From the NCBI GenBank assembly GCA_951813605.1, contig OX638379.1, forward strand, positions 1,994,471 through 2,058,470: a stretch of DNA of 64,000 nt, read 5' to 3'. A program made the translations under genes and the position numbers. Shown here one piece after another: positions 36,079 to 45,408 of this stretch (its first letter is position 1; the number at the start of each line of letters is the position of its first letter). This DNA is from an uncultured Bryobacterales bacterium (GTDB taxonomy: Bacteria > Acidobacteriota > Terriglobia > Bryobacterales > UBA6623). Under the pieces are notes generated by a model. The model was not told the DNA's origin. It ran no database searches and worked only from the letters and a program-made list of their open reading frames with translations.

Positions 36079-37164
36079 TCACGCATCCAGTAGCAGCTCG
36101 TAGACCTGCCATGTCTCTTGGGCGCATCGCTGCCAGGTGAATCGCTCTGCACGGGCCAAGCCCTTCCTGCGAAGCGCGGATCGCAGTGCAGAGTCTTCCA
36201 ACACGCGCTTCAAAGCGACCGCGATCTCCTCCGTGTCATTCGGGTCCACGAGCACCGCGGCATCGCCCGCGACTTCTGGGAGGGCCGAGACGTTCGAGGT
36301 GATCACAGGCAGCCCGGCCGCGAACGCCTCGACAACGGGAAGTCCAAAGCCCTCTTCCAGTGACGGGAACACCAGGGCTTCGGCCTCAGCGTACAAACTG
36401 GCCCGCACCTCGTCGTCGACGTGGCCCACGAGCAGGATCCGGTTGCGAGCGCGGCTAGCTCGAATCCGGTCGAGAATGCCTCGAGCGCCGAATCCGCCGG
36501 AACCGGCGAGAACTAGTTGAGTCGAACCTCCGACAAGTTCGAATGCCTCAACGATCCGACCGAGGTTCTTCCTCACTTGCAGCGCGCCGAGGTGAAGCAA
36601 GAAGGGACCCGAGACGCCGAGGCTCTTCAACGCTGCGGCACGCCACGCGCGGGGCGGTATGTCTAGAGGCTCCGCACCATGGTGAACCACGGTGATGCGG
36701 GCGATAGGGAATTCGAGTCGCTCGGCGACTTGCCTGGCGGTGTGCCCCGAGACCGCGATGATGTGGTCAGCCCGCTCCGCCGTCTCGCGGGCCAGGCCTG
36801 CGAAGCGCGCCTGGAAATCCGGAGTCGCGTACTCCCCGCTGAGCGCGAACAAGTCGTGAAACGTCGCCACCCTCGGAATTGCCAGACCGGCGGGCAGGCG
36901 CTGGTTCAGGCCGTGGAACAGCCGCAATCCGCGCGCGCTCAGATGCATCGCCGGCGCTTCGAGAAGTCGGCGCCTCGCGTTGGCAGGCAGCCGGGCCCGG
37001 AAGGACCGCAAATAGCGATTGCTGCGGTAGAACCAACCGAAACGCTCGTCGGGGCGAAGCCGCGCAAGTTCGCGCGTCAGGTTGCGCGCGTAGACCGCCA
37101 CACCCGTGGGTGGCCGGTCGAGGCTGTTGCCAGCATCGATTCCGATCATCGCCCGCTCAATCAA
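36079..37164 (-). CDS. glycosyltransferase family 4 protein
   Basis: 361 residues with a GT-B fold. The N-terminal half has GIDAGNSLDRPPTGVAVYARNL and ATFHDLFAL. The C-terminal donor-binding half has LHLGALQVRKNLGRIVEAF and the GT4 E-x7-E motif in LEEGFGLPVVEAFAAGLPVI. It transfers a sugar from an NDP-sugar, with retention, to a glycan acceptor, probably for a surface polysaccharide. The ATG overlaps the stop of the GT9 gene upstream by four bases, so the two are co-translated. Confidence 0.9.
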   Translation of the reverse strand: MIERAMIGIDAGNSLDRPPTGVAVYARNLTRELARLRPDERFGWFYRSNRYLRSFRARLPANARRRLLEAPAMHLSARGLRLFHGLNQRLPAGLAIPRVATFHDLFALSGEYATPDFQARFAGLARETAERADHIIAVSGHTARQVAERLEFPIARITVVHHGAEPLDIPPRAWRAAALKSLGVSGPFLLHLGALQVRKNLGRIVEAFELVGGSTQLVLAGSGGFGARGILDRIRASRARNRILLVGHVDDEVRASLYAEAEALVFPSLEEGFGLPVVEAFAAGLPVITSNVSALPEVAGDAAVLVDPNDTEEIAVALKRVLEDSALRSALRRKGLARAERFTWQRCAQETWQVYELLLDA

Positions 37165-38558
37165 TCATCCACCAAGCCGAACCGACCGCCTCGATCTCGA
37201 TGGGCGACGAGTTCGAGCTCGACCCGAGCTAGAACATCCGGACCGTCGGCCGGAATCACGCAAACATCCGTGTCCCCAAACGGTGTCCATCTTTGCCTGA
37301 AGCGCCCGTTCGGGGCTCCCGCGAAGACCTCTACCACTGGAACGCCAAGCGCCGCCGCCAAGTGCGCGCTCGCGGAATCGTAACCGACAAAGACATCCGC
37401 TTCGTGCATCCAACCACCGAATTCGCCAAGGGTGCCCCGAATCGTCATCAGGTCCGCCCGCTTGCCGACGGCGTCGCGGGCTGTCTTTACATGAGTGCTG
37501 GAGCCTAGGAACGACCCAACTCGCTTATCCACCACTCGAGCCTCGTCCTCGCCCCCACCGTAGTCAAGTACGATGCGGAACCCTAGCCTGCGCAATAGCC
37601 CAAGCAGCGCGTCCTCGAACTCATCACCCAAGCGCTTGGTTTCGCGGCCCCCGACACCGAAGCTCACCGCGGCGACCAATCTGCTGCTGTTGAATCGAAG
37701 ACACGTGCCTCTTCTCCGGTCCTCCGATCGGAGCACGACGAACGGCAGGCGCAAATCGTCGCTGGCGCTGGACATCCACGACGCGGTTCCAGCTAGCTCT
37801 CCCAGAGGAGTCGAAGCGTCCGGCGCGAAGGAGCGACTCTCGAAGAAATCGTAATACCGCTCATCGGCTACGGGCAGCATTCCGAGTTGCGTAAGTCGGC
37901 TGTCCGGGTCGATCGCAAGCCATTCACCCGGCTCCAGCCCCGCGATGCTCTCTTGGACGATGGAACGAACTTCGAGCCACGCTTTCAGGCGATCCGCCAG
38001 CAGAGCACTTCGACCGTAAGAAATCAAGCGACGTTTGACCGATTGGCCGTTGGCGATGAGAAAGGCGTTCTTCCTTGGCGCGATGAACTCGATTTCGGCA
38101 GAACTGAAAACGCTCATGGCCGCGCGGATGAAAACGCTCGACACAGCGATATCTGCGCCCAGCGTGACCCTCGAGAGAACCAAGACAAGCTTGACCCTTT
38201 GGTGGTTGTCATCGCCCAGATTCTCCATCCTGAGGCCCTTGCGAATCTGTTGGTAACGCTCTCTCAATTGCTGCGGCCCCGAATACCCCAGCTCGACAAG
38301 CGCACCGGCAATCGGCGAACGAGGCGCGTACACGACCTCGGACATGAACGAGACATACGCTTCCACCGAGTCCGGATCGAAGCTGTCCGACCATGTTTCC
38401 ACGACATCGGCAAAGATTGCGCGGGTGGCTTTCCCGGCTATGCTCCGATCCTTGGAGAAGGCCGTCTCGGCTAGGGCCCGCGTGCAATGGACGAACTCAG
38501 GCGATCCGGGATCGGCCTCCAGCACGCCGCGCACAAGGGAATTGATCGGCATCTTCAT
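37161..38558 (-). CDS. glycosyltransferase family 9-like (ADP-heptosyltransferase-related) protein
   Basis: 465 residues. The C-terminal third matches the GT9 donor-binding domain: HEADVFVGYDSASAHLAAALGVPVVEVFAGA followed by RQRWTPFGD. The N-terminal ~130 residues (charged helices) are not part of a standard GT9 and look like an added domain or linker. Probably transfers a sugar in cell-surface glycan assembly; heptose is not proven. Start ATG 38558; a second ATG two codons on is equally good. Divergent from the dehydrogenase gene. Confidence 0.8.
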   Translation of the reverse strand: MKMPINSLVRGVLEADPGSPEFVHCTRALAETAFSKDRSIAGKATRAIFADVVETWSDSFDPDSVEAYVSFMSEVVYAPRSPIAGALVELGYSGPQQLRERYQQIRKGLRMENLGDDNHQRVKLVLVLSRVTLGADIAVSSVFIRAAMSVFSSAEIEFIAPRKNAFLIANGQSVKRRLISYGRSALLADRLKAWLEVRSIVQESIAGLEPGEWLAIDPDSRLTQLGMLPVADERYYDFFESRSFAPDASTPLGELAGTASWMSSASDDLRLPFVVLRSEDRRRGTCLRFNSSRLVAAVSFGVGGRETKRLGDEFEDALLGLLRRLGFRIVLDYGGGEDEARVVDKRVGSFLGSSTHVKTARDAVGKRADLMTIRGTLGEFGGWMHEADVFVGYDSASAHLAAALGVPVVEVFAGAPNGRFRQRWTPFGDTDVCVIPADGPDVLARVELELVAHRDRGGRFGLVDD

Positions 38559-38605
38559 TCAGGATGTCGAAGGCCGCAGCAAAGGGCAAATCGACCACCC
38601 GCGGC

Positions 38606-38611
38606 TATAAT
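38606..38611 (+). promoter_or_regulatory. candidate -10 box (TATAAT) of the dehydrogenase gene
   Basis: A perfect TATAAT lies 31 bases before the ATG in an otherwise GC-rich 84-base divergent spacer. No good -35 is seen at 16-18 bases, so only the -10 is marked. Confidence 0.4.
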
Positions 38612-38642
38612 CGTGTGTCGGCTGAGAGGCTTGGCCCGAAGA

Positions 38643-39674
38643 ATGAAGGTTTCCCGAATCCACGAGTGTGGCGGCCCCGAGGTCATTCGTTACGAGGACG
38701 CACCGATGCCCTGCCCCAAGGCTAACGAAGTCCTGGTGCGGGTCCACGCCTGCTCATTGAACCATCTCGATCTCTGGGTGCGTGGCGGCCTGCCGACGCT
38801 CCGCCTGACCTTTCCTTGGGTGCTGGGCAGCGACGCCGCTGGCGAAATTGTCGAGGTAGGCGAGTTGTGCGAGCGAGCCAAGGTGGGAGATCGGATCGTG
38901 GCCGCGCCGGGGAAGACCCGGGCTGCGGGGTTCGAGACAGCGCACGGTCGTGACAACGCCGCACCAGACTACGGGCTGTTCGGCTCAGTGTATCCGGGCC
39001 TGAATGCCGAGTACGTGACGATTCCCGAGGCCAATGCCCTTGCGATTCCGCACGGGCTGACCTACGAGGAGGCCGCGTCAGTGCCTCTTGTGTTCCTCAC
39101 CGCGTGGCACATGCTCGTCGGCATCGCCAAAATCCGCATGCTCGAGGACGTGCTCGTGATCGGCGGGTCAAGCGGCGTGGGGATTGCCGCGATCCAGATC
39201 GCGAAGCTCCACCATTGCCGAGTGATTGCTACTGCCGGTGGCGACCGCAAGCTTGCCAAAGCCAAGGCCCTCGGCGCGGACCACGTCATCGACCACTACG
39301 AGCAGTCGATCAAAGACGAGGTCAAGCGGATAACGGGTCGCCGCGGCGTGGATGTAGTCTTCGAGCATGTGGGCGCCGCCACATTTGGGCACTCCGCCGC
39401 CTCCATGGCTCGCCATGGCCGCCTAGTGACATGCGGTGCGACAACCGGGTTCGAGACGCGACTCAACCTAGGACACTTGTTCTCCAAGCACCTGAGCATT
39501 CACGGCTCGTACATGGGCACGATGGGAGAGCTCCACGATCTGCTCCGGTTCTTCGATCGCGGCCTGCTCAAGCCCGTGGTCGACCGGGCGTTCCCGCTGA
39601 GCGACGTGCGCGGAGCTCACGAGCGCATGGCTGCGAGGGAGCACTTCGGCAAGATCGTCATCGTGCCCGAATAG
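38643..39674 (+). CDS. medium-chain dehydrogenase/quinone oxidoreductase family protein
   Basis: 343 residues. The N-terminal GroES-like catalytic domain includes HACSLNHLDLWVRGG, VLGSDAAGEIVEVG and VGDRIVAAPG. The Rossmann domain has VLVIGGSSGVGIAAIQIAK, the AxxGxxG-like NAD(P) loop of this family. The structural-zinc cysteine cluster is missing and its place is taken by GFETAHGRDNAAP. Catalytic zinc ligands are uncertain, so a quinone-oxidoreductase or zinc-independent enzyme is possible. Substrate unknown. ATG 38643 lies directly downstream of a TATAAT. Confidence 0.88.
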   Translation: MKVSRIHECGGPEVIRYEDAPMPCPKANEVLVRVHACSLNHLDLWVRGGLPTLRLTFPWVLGSDAAGEIVEVGELCERAKVGDRIVAAPGKTRAAGFETAHGRDNAAPDYGLFGSVYPGLNAEYVTIPEANALAIPHGLTYEEAASVPLVFLTAWHMLVGIAKIRMLEDVLVIGGSSGVGIAAIQIAKLHHCRVIATAGGDRKLAKAKALGADHVIDHYEQSIKDEVKRITGRRGVDVVFEHVGAATFGHSAASMARHGRLVTCGATTGFETRLNLGHLFSKHLSIHGSYMGTMGELHDLLRFFDRGLLKPVVDRAFPLSDVRGAHERMAAREHFGKIVIVPE

Positions 39675-39691
39675 CGCGTTCGACTAGCGGA

Positions 39692-39697
39692 TATACT
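39692..39697 (+). promoter_or_regulatory. candidate -10 box (TATACT) of gltX
   Basis: TATACT lies 53 bases before the gltX ATG in the 76-base spacer after the dehydrogenase stop. The -35 is not clear. Confidence 0.3.
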
Positions 39698-39750
39698 GGC
39701 AAAAGCACCTCGCGTCGGCGCTATCCGCGTCGCGAGTTCCGCCTTCGCCA

Positions 39751-41190
39751 ATGAACCGCGTTCGATTTGCGCCTTCGCCAACGGGGTTCCTGCATATCGG
39801 CGGGGCCCGCACCTACGTCTTCAACTGGCTTTACGCGCGCTCGACCGGGGGACAAGTCCTCCTTCGCATCGACGACACGGACGCCGGCCGCAATACCGAG
39901 GAGTCCCTGCGCTCGATCCTGGATGGACTGCGCTGGCTCGATCTGCCATGGGACGAGCAGCACTTTCAATCCAAGAGGCGCTCCTCACACGTCCAGGCCG
40001 CCCGGGCGCTCCTGGCGAGTGGTGCCGCCTATCGCGATTTCACACCGGAAGGCGAAGGCCAAACGGAGCGCGCCGCAGGGGAACCGTGGCTCTTCAATCC
40101 GGGCATGCGCGAGCTCGGCACTGCCGAAAGCGACCGCCGAGCGGACTCCGGCGAGCCATTCGTCGCGCGGTTTCGCGTCCCGCGGGATCGTCCGGGAGGC
40201 GCGACGTTCAAGGATCTCGTCTACCGCAAGCAGTTTCGCAGGTTCTCCGACATCGAAGACTTCGCGCTGCTACGCAGCAACGGGGACCCGACGTATCACC
40301 TTGCATCCACCGTGGATGACGGCGAATTGGGGATTACACACGTGATCCGCGGCCAGGATCACCTCACGAACACCTTCAAGCACATCTTGCTGCTGGAAGC
40401 CCTAGGGTTCGACCGCCCCGCCTTCGGCCATTTGCCGCTGCTGTTGGGACCGGACGGATCCAAGCTGTCGAAGCGACGCCATGGGGCGCTCGTGAGCGTG
40501 ACCAACTACCGTGACATGGGATTCCTGCCTCGCGGCTTCGTAAACTACCTGAGCCTGCTAGGCTGGTCGCCCAAGAATAATCAAGAATTGCTCGAGGTGC
40601 CGCAGCTCGTGGAAGCATTCCGCATCCAGCAAGTGCTGCGCACGAACGCGGTGGTGCAATTCGGGGACAAGCCCGGCTCGGCTCAGTGCGACCCGAAGGC
40701 CGTGTGGCTAACCGGCCAGCATCTCCGAAGGATGCCGATCGGGCAGCTGATGCCCTACTGCGAGCATGTGCTCCGAGATGCCGGTTGGTGGCTCGATGAG
40801 TTGGCGGGGAGGCGGCGGCCATGGTTCATCGAGGCCGTCGACTCTCTGCGATCTCGGCTGAACCTGTTGTCCGAGTTGACGACGCGATGCCGGGCGTACT
40901 TCCGCGACGACTACGGATTCGAAGCCAAGGCTCGCAACAACTTAGAGAAGAGCGGCGTTCGCGAGATGCTGCACGTGCTAGCGGATCGGCTCGACGCATC
41001 AAAGGAGTTTACGGAGAAGTCGGTCGAGCAGGAAATCCGGTCGCTGGCGGCCGAGCGCGGCGTCAAGGCGGGCTTGCTGATCAACGGTTCGAGAGCTGCC
41101 CTGACGGGTCAGACGGTCGGGCCGAGCGCCTTCCGCGTGTTCACGATCATTGGCAAGGCACGCTGCGTGAAGCGCTTGAGCGCGGTGTAA
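39751..41190 (+). CDS. gltX: glutamyl-tRNA synthetase
   Basis: 479 residues, class I aminoacyl-tRNA synthetase. HIGH-equivalent HIGG is at 15-18, glutamate-specific sites are in RFAPSPTGFLHIGGARTYVFNWLYAR, and KLSKR is at about 238-242. The C-terminal anticodon-binding domain is present (GVREMLHVLADRL, EKSVEQEIRSLAAERGVKAG). It charges tRNA-Glu, or also tRNA-Gln if the organism uses the amidotransferase route. The carbamoyltransferase gene starts 23 bases after its stop. Confidence 0.97.
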   Translation: MNRVRFAPSPTGFLHIGGARTYVFNWLYARSTGGQVLLRIDDTDAGRNTEESLRSILDGLRWLDLPWDEQHFQSKRRSSHVQAARALLASGAAYRDFTPEGEGQTERAAGEPWLFNPGMRELGTAESDRRADSGEPFVARFRVPRDRPGGATFKDLVYRKQFRRFSDIEDFALLRSNGDPTYHLASTVDDGELGITHVIRGQDHLTNTFKHILLLEALGFDRPAFGHLPLLLGPDGSKLSKRRHGALVSVTNYRDMGFLPRGFVNYLSLLGWSPKNNQELLEVPQLVEAFRIQQVLRTNAVVQFGDKPGSAQCDPKAVWLTGQHLRRMPIGQLMPYCEHVLRDAGWWLDELAGRRRPWFIEAVDSLRSRLNLLSELTTRCRAYFRDDYGFEAKARNNLEKSGVREMLHVLADRLDASKEFTEKSVEQEIRSLAAERGVKAGLLINGSRAALTGQTVGPSAFRVFTIIGKARCVKRLSAV

Positions 41191-41213
41191 GGCAGACGGC
41201 GGGAGTTCTCAAG

Positions 41214-42791
41214 ATGCTGCTGCTCGGGATAGGAGGCTGGCTGCACGACGGCGCCGCAGCCGTTATGCGGGACGGGAAGATCCTAGCAGCCATCGAGGAG
41301 GAAAAGCTCGCTCGCGAGTCACACCGAGGAGGCCTGCCGTCCAAGGCGATCGAAGCCTGCTTAGCCTTGTCGGAAGCCGAGCCCGACGCGGTCGACTGCG
41401 TTGCTCTAGTGCGTCCCTTGGGCAGCGGCGCTGATAACAGCTTCCACCTTCACTTGAGGACACAATTCCCGAACGCTCGAATTGTCGTCACCGATCACCA
41501 CGAGGCCCACGCGGCGAGCGCATATTACGCCTCGCCGTTCGACAAGGCCAGGGTGCTCACGCTGGATCGCCGGGGCGACATGCGCTGCGGCGCCGTGTGG
41601 CGCGGCGAGGGCGTCACGCTCGATCCGATCGAGGAGCTGTACGCTCCCGACTCTCCCGCGGTGGTCTACAGCAGGGTCACGGAACTGCTAGGCTTCCGCG
41701 CCGGACGCGAAGAGCACAAGGTCCAGTGGCTTTCTCTTGCCGGCACGCCGCGCTACCGCGATCTATTCGACGACATGATGGGCGGCGGTCGCGACCGGCT
41801 CCCAATCTTGGACCACAGCTTCTTCGACCCCTCGCGACCGACTCACGGGGGCTTCAGCGACAGGTTTTACCGGGAAGCGGGGCTCGAGCTGGCAGGACCC
41901 ATCTCCGACGATACGCGCAATGACTTGGCTGCCAGCGTACATGCCTCCGTGACGGATTCGGTATCGCGGCTGGCTGGCTCGTCAGAGAATCTGTGCCTCG
42001 CCGGGGGCATTGCGATGAACGCCCTGCTGATCCAGGCTCTCGACGACAGCGGAAGGTTCCGGGAAGTGTTCGTACAGCCCGCTGCCGGCAACTCCGGCAC
42101 CGCGGTCGGTTGCCTGTACCACACCTGGCACAAGGTGTTGAAGCGGCAGAAGCGCGTCCCGATGCGCGACCTGTTCCTCGGGCCGCGGCACAGCAGCGAG
42201 GAGATCAAGCAAATCCTCGACAACTGCAAGCTGCGCTTCCGCTACTTGCTGACGGACGCGGAACTCGTGGCCTCCGCGGTCGAGAGACTGGCCGACGACC
42301 AAATCCTTGCTTGGTTCCAGGGACGCACCGAGTTCGGACCCCGCGCGCTGGGTAATCGCAGCCTTCTTGCTTCCCCGCTCAATCCATATTCGACAGAGAA
42401 TCTCAACGGTTACATAAAGCATCGCGAGAAGTTCCGCAAGTTCGCGGCGTCCGTTCCCGAGGAAGCGGCCGACACGTACTTCGATACCGGTCCGGCTGCT
42501 CGCTACTTGGCGACGGTCTCGCGGGTCAAGGCTGCACATCGCAAGACCTTCGAGTCGGCGTTGCTGGACGGAGAGCGCATTCGCGTCCATGTCGTCCGGC
42601 GGAGCGACAACCGGCTCTACTGGGACCTGCTACAGGAAGCTGGGAGGGCAAGCGGCCTGCCCGTGCTCTACAACACCTCGTTCAACCTGTTCGGCGAGCC
42701 GCTGGTAAGCGACCCGCGCTCGGCGGTGCGCAGCTTTTACGCATCCGGCGTCGACGCACTGTTTGTCGGCAATTTCATGCTGGAAAAGTAA
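41214..42791 (+). CDS. carbamoyltransferase (NodU/CmcH/TobZ family)
   Basis: 525 residues. The N-terminal YrdC-like/Kae1-like half shows GGWLHDGAAAV (8-17), HHEAHAASAYY (95-105) and VLTLDRRGDMRC, for carbamoyl-adenylate formation and iron binding. The C-terminal half has QGRTEFGPRALGNRSLLASP (about 369-388) and a final VLYNTSFNLFGEPLV. Such enzymes add a carbamoyl group from carbamoyl phosphate to a sugar or antibiotic hydroxyl. No biosynthetic cluster is seen around it. ATG 41214 has GGGAG nearby. Its last 55 bases overlap the convergent hydantoinase gene. Confidence 0.9.
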   Translation: MLLLGIGGWLHDGAAAVMRDGKILAAIEEEKLARESHRGGLPSKAIEACLALSEAEPDAVDCVALVRPLGSGADNSFHLHLRTQFPNARIVVTDHHEAHAASAYYASPFDKARVLTLDRRGDMRCGAVWRGEGVTLDPIEELYAPDSPAVVYSRVTELLGFRAGREEHKVQWLSLAGTPRYRDLFDDMMGGGRDRLPILDHSFFDPSRPTHGGFSDRFYREAGLELAGPISDDTRNDLAASVHASVTDSVSRLAGSSENLCLAGGIAMNALLIQALDDSGRFREVFVQPAAGNSGTAVGCLYHTWHKVLKRQKRVPMRDLFLGPRHSSEEIKQILDNCKLRFRYLLTDAELVASAVERLADDQILAWFQGRTEFGPRALGNRSLLASPLNPYSTENLNGYIKHREKFRKFAASVPEEAADTYFDTGPAARYLATVSRVKAAHRKTFESALLDGERIRVHVVRRSDNRLYWDLLQEAGRASGLPVLYNTSFNLFGEPLVSDPRSAVRSFYASGVDALFVGNFMLEK

Positions 42792-44320
42792 CCGCCGCCC
42801 CCGGGCGTCTCGATCCTTAGCCGGTCACCGCGCCGGACCGCGAAGTTTCCCTTTGAGGGAATCACCCGATCGTTGAGGAGATTGCGCCCAGGCTTGGCGG
42901 CTCCCCCTCCCTCGGCTCCGGACGGGGCGCGCTTGCGTCGTTCAGAGAGAATCGCCAAGCTCGCATCCGCAAGGAACTCGTATTCCCGAATGACGCCGTC
43001 CCCTCCCCGGCGGAGGCCCGGCCCGCCGCTGCCAGGCCGCAGCCGGTAACGGACGATCCGAACCGGGTACTGCTGCTCGAAGGCCTCGACTGGCGTGTTG
43101 AGACTGTTCGTCATATGAGTGTGAACCCCGTTCAGACCGTCGGCACCGGCCCAGGCTCCCATGCCGCCCGCAATCGTCTCGTAATAGCTGAAGGGCTGCT
43201 TCCCTTGCCGACCGCTGCCGCCGAAGCTGATGTTGTTCATGGTCCCGGAACTCGAGGCGGGCAGCTTCCCGGGCAGCGCTTGCCGCAGAGCGCCGAGCAC
43301 TGCATCCACCAGTCGCTGAGACGTCTCGACATTGCCTGCGGCCGTGCTCGCGGGCAGTAGAGCATCGCAGACAGACCCGGGCCTGGTTAGGATCCGAATG
43401 GGCCTGAGGATTCCCTCGTTGTAAGGGATCTCGGCGTCAACCAAGCACCGGAAGCAGTACATGACCGCCGATGTCGTGATCGCCCTGTTGGCGTTTACGC
43501 CGCCGTGAGTCTGTGGTGCCGAATCCCGGAAATCGACGGTCGCGTCGGACCCCTCGACGGTCAGGCGACACTGAATTGCAACCGGCTCAGAACCGAAACC
43601 GTCGTCGTCCAGCCAGTCGCGGAATTCGCACTGACAATCCGGTATCGTCTCCAGTCGATTCCTCATGACCGCTTCACCGTAGTCTTGCAGCACTGCCATC
43701 TGCCGGACCACCTCCGCCGTCCCATGCCGCGCAAGGGCTTCTCGGAGCCGTCGTTCGCCGACACGATGGGCCGCGACCTGAGCGCTCAGATCCCCTAGCC
43801 GCTCGTCGGGTGTGCGGACGTTCGAGAGGATCAAAGATAAGAGCGCGGGCTCGTATTCCCCGTCCCTAACAAGCCGCACCGGAGGGATACGCAAGCCCTC
43901 TTGATAGATCTCCTTTGCCAGTGGCATCGAGCCGGGGGCCATGCCTCCCACGTCCGCGTGGTGGGCCCGAGTGGCCAAGTAAAAGGCCGGATCACCGGAG
44001 TCTTCGACATACACAGCCGAGACCGATGTAATGTCCGGGAGGTGGGTGCCGCCCCGGAAAGGGTCGTTGAGAAAGTAGATTTCGCCGGCACGCACGCGAA
44101 ACTCGTCAGTGACGGCCTTCACCGAGGCGGGCATGGCTCCGAGGTGAGCGGGCATGTGGTCGCCCATCGCCACCGTGCGCCCCATGGCGTCGTAGAGCGC
44201 GCAAGAGTAGTCCCGCCGCTCCTTGATGTTTGGAGAGAACGACGTGCGGCGCAGAACGATCCCCATCTCCTCTGCAATAGAGACGAAGAGGTTGCGGAAT
44301 ACCTCTAATTCCAGGTTCAC
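42737..44320 (-). CDS. hydantoinase B / 5-oxoprolinase B-type subunit
   Basis: 527 residues with HyuB signatures: EEMGIVLRRTSFSPNIKERRDYSCALYDAMGR at the N-terminus, NDPFRGGTHLPDITSV, ATRAHHADVGGMAPGSMP and YPVRIVRYRLRPGSGGPGLRRGGDGVIREYEF near the C-terminus. It would normally work with a HyuA ATPase subunit in ATP-dependent opening of hydantoin or 5-oxoproline rings, but no HyuA gene is adjacent in the window. It follows the BASS-like transporter gene with a four-base overlap. Its 3' end overlaps the convergent carbamoyltransferase gene by 55 bases. Confidence 0.92.
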   Translation of the reverse strand: MNLELEVFRNLFVSIAEEMGIVLRRTSFSPNIKERRDYSCALYDAMGRTVAMGDHMPAHLGAMPASVKAVTDEFRVRAGEIYFLNDPFRGGTHLPDITSVSAVYVEDSGDPAFYLATRAHHADVGGMAPGSMPLAKEIYQEGLRIPPVRLVRDGEYEPALLSLILSNVRTPDERLGDLSAQVAAHRVGERRLREALARHGTAEVVRQMAVLQDYGEAVMRNRLETIPDCQCEFRDWLDDDGFGSEPVAIQCRLTVEGSDATVDFRDSAPQTHGGVNANRAITTSAVMYCFRCLVDAEIPYNEGILRPIRILTRPGSVCDALLPASTAAGNVETSQRLVDAVLGALRQALPGKLPASSSGTMNNISFGGSGRQGKQPFSYYETIAGGMGAWAGADGLNGVHTHMTNSLNTPVEAFEQQYPVRIVRYRLRPGSGGPGLRRGGDGVIREYEFLADASLAILSERRKRAPSGAEGGGAAKPGRNLLNDRVIPSKGNFAVRRGDRLRIETPGGGGYFSSMKLPTNSASTPDA

Positions 44321-45399
44321 GGCCTATCGCTGGGGGGGCGGTCGCGCCACCACGACGCCAGTGCCGACCCGGTCACGTTCATGAACGTGCCAAAAATACC
44401 CGGGGCCAGCGCCGCCGCGGGGCTCTTCAACACAGTCGCGGCCAAGCCGACCGCCATACCTCCATTCTGCATGCCGACCTCGAAGGCCACTGTGCGACGG
44501 TCGGTCTCGCCAAGTTTGCACCAACCAGCAGCGCAGTACCCGAACGCGTATCCGGCCAGGTTATGCAGCAGCGCTGCCACGAGCAGCATCGCTCCGCTGC
44601 GCAGCAACTCGTCCCTGGAACCTGCGGCGATGATCGCCAGAATGAAGCAGATGGCCGCCATCGCGACTCCCGGAAGGAAGCGGTCGAGGACCGCTCGCCG
44701 ATTCGACAGCAAGCGGTTCAGAACGAGACCGGCACCCACCGGCAGGATCACCAGTTCTACGATGGCCTGCATCATGGCCAGGAACTCAATCTCAATGAAC
44801 CGCCCCGCAAGCAGTCTCATCGCTAGTGGCGTCATCAACGGGGCCATGAGTGTCGAGCAGGCCGTCATGGTGACCGACAGCGCAACATTTCCCTTCGCGA
44901 GGAACGCCATCACGTTCGAGGCCACTCCTCCGGAGCACGAGCCGATCAAGATGACTCCTGCCGCAATCTCGTCGGGAAAGCCGAAGGACACTGCAATTCC
45001 CCAGCCGAGCATGGGCATTACGCTGAACTGAAGCACCATGCCGACCAGCACGGCCTGAGGCATACGCAGTGCGCGGGAAAAGTCTCCCAGGCTCAGCGTG
45101 GCACCCATGCCGAGCATGATCAGCTGGATCAAGGGCGTGCTGAGCCTGCTGAGGGAAAAGCCACCCCATGTTTGGAAGTGCGCCGGGAAGTACAGCGCCC
45201 AGCACGTCATGGTGAACACCCAGAACGTAAATGCGATGATGTTCAATTTGGGATGCAGCTGGAAATAGAACGCTAAGAGCGCGAATGCCAGCACGAGAGC
45301 CGCTCCGCCCAAGATCGCATGACCGGACATCCAAGCAGCAGCGAAAGCAAGCAGTGCTACCAGCCCTCCGTAGAGAAAGTTCTGGCCTCGGAGCTTCAC
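44317..45399 (-). CDS. bile acid:sodium symporter (BASS) family transporter
   Basis: 360 residues and about ten membrane helices. Family motifs visible are LIQLIMLGMGATLSLGDFSRALRMP, GVILIGSCSGGVASNVMAFLAKGNVALSVTMTACST (crossover region with sodium-site asparagine) and VAFEVGMQNGGMAVGLAA. It probably imports an organic anion with sodium; substrate unknown. Its stop overlaps the HyuB start, suggesting the substrate or product of the hydantoinase is transported (inference). The RlpA gene starts 10 bases away on the other strand. Confidence 0.9.
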   Translation of the reverse strand: MKLRGQNFLYGGLVALLAFAAAWMSGHAILGGAALVLAFALLAFYFQLHPKLNIIAFTFWVFTMTCWALYFPAHFQTWGGFSLSRLSTPLIQLIMLGMGATLSLGDFSRALRMPQAVLVGMVLQFSVMPMLGWGIAVSFGFPDEIAAGVILIGSCSGGVASNVMAFLAKGNVALSVTMTACSTLMAPLMTPLAMRLLAGRFIEIEFLAMMQAIVELVILPVGAGLVLNRLLSNRRAVLDRFLPGVAMAAICFILAIIAAGSRDELLRSGAMLLVAALLHNLAGYAFGYCAAGWCKLGETDRRTVAFEVGMQNGGMAVGLAATVLKSPAAALAPGIFGTFMNVTGSALASWWRDRPPSDRP

Positions 45400-45408
45400 G
45401 AATGCGGC

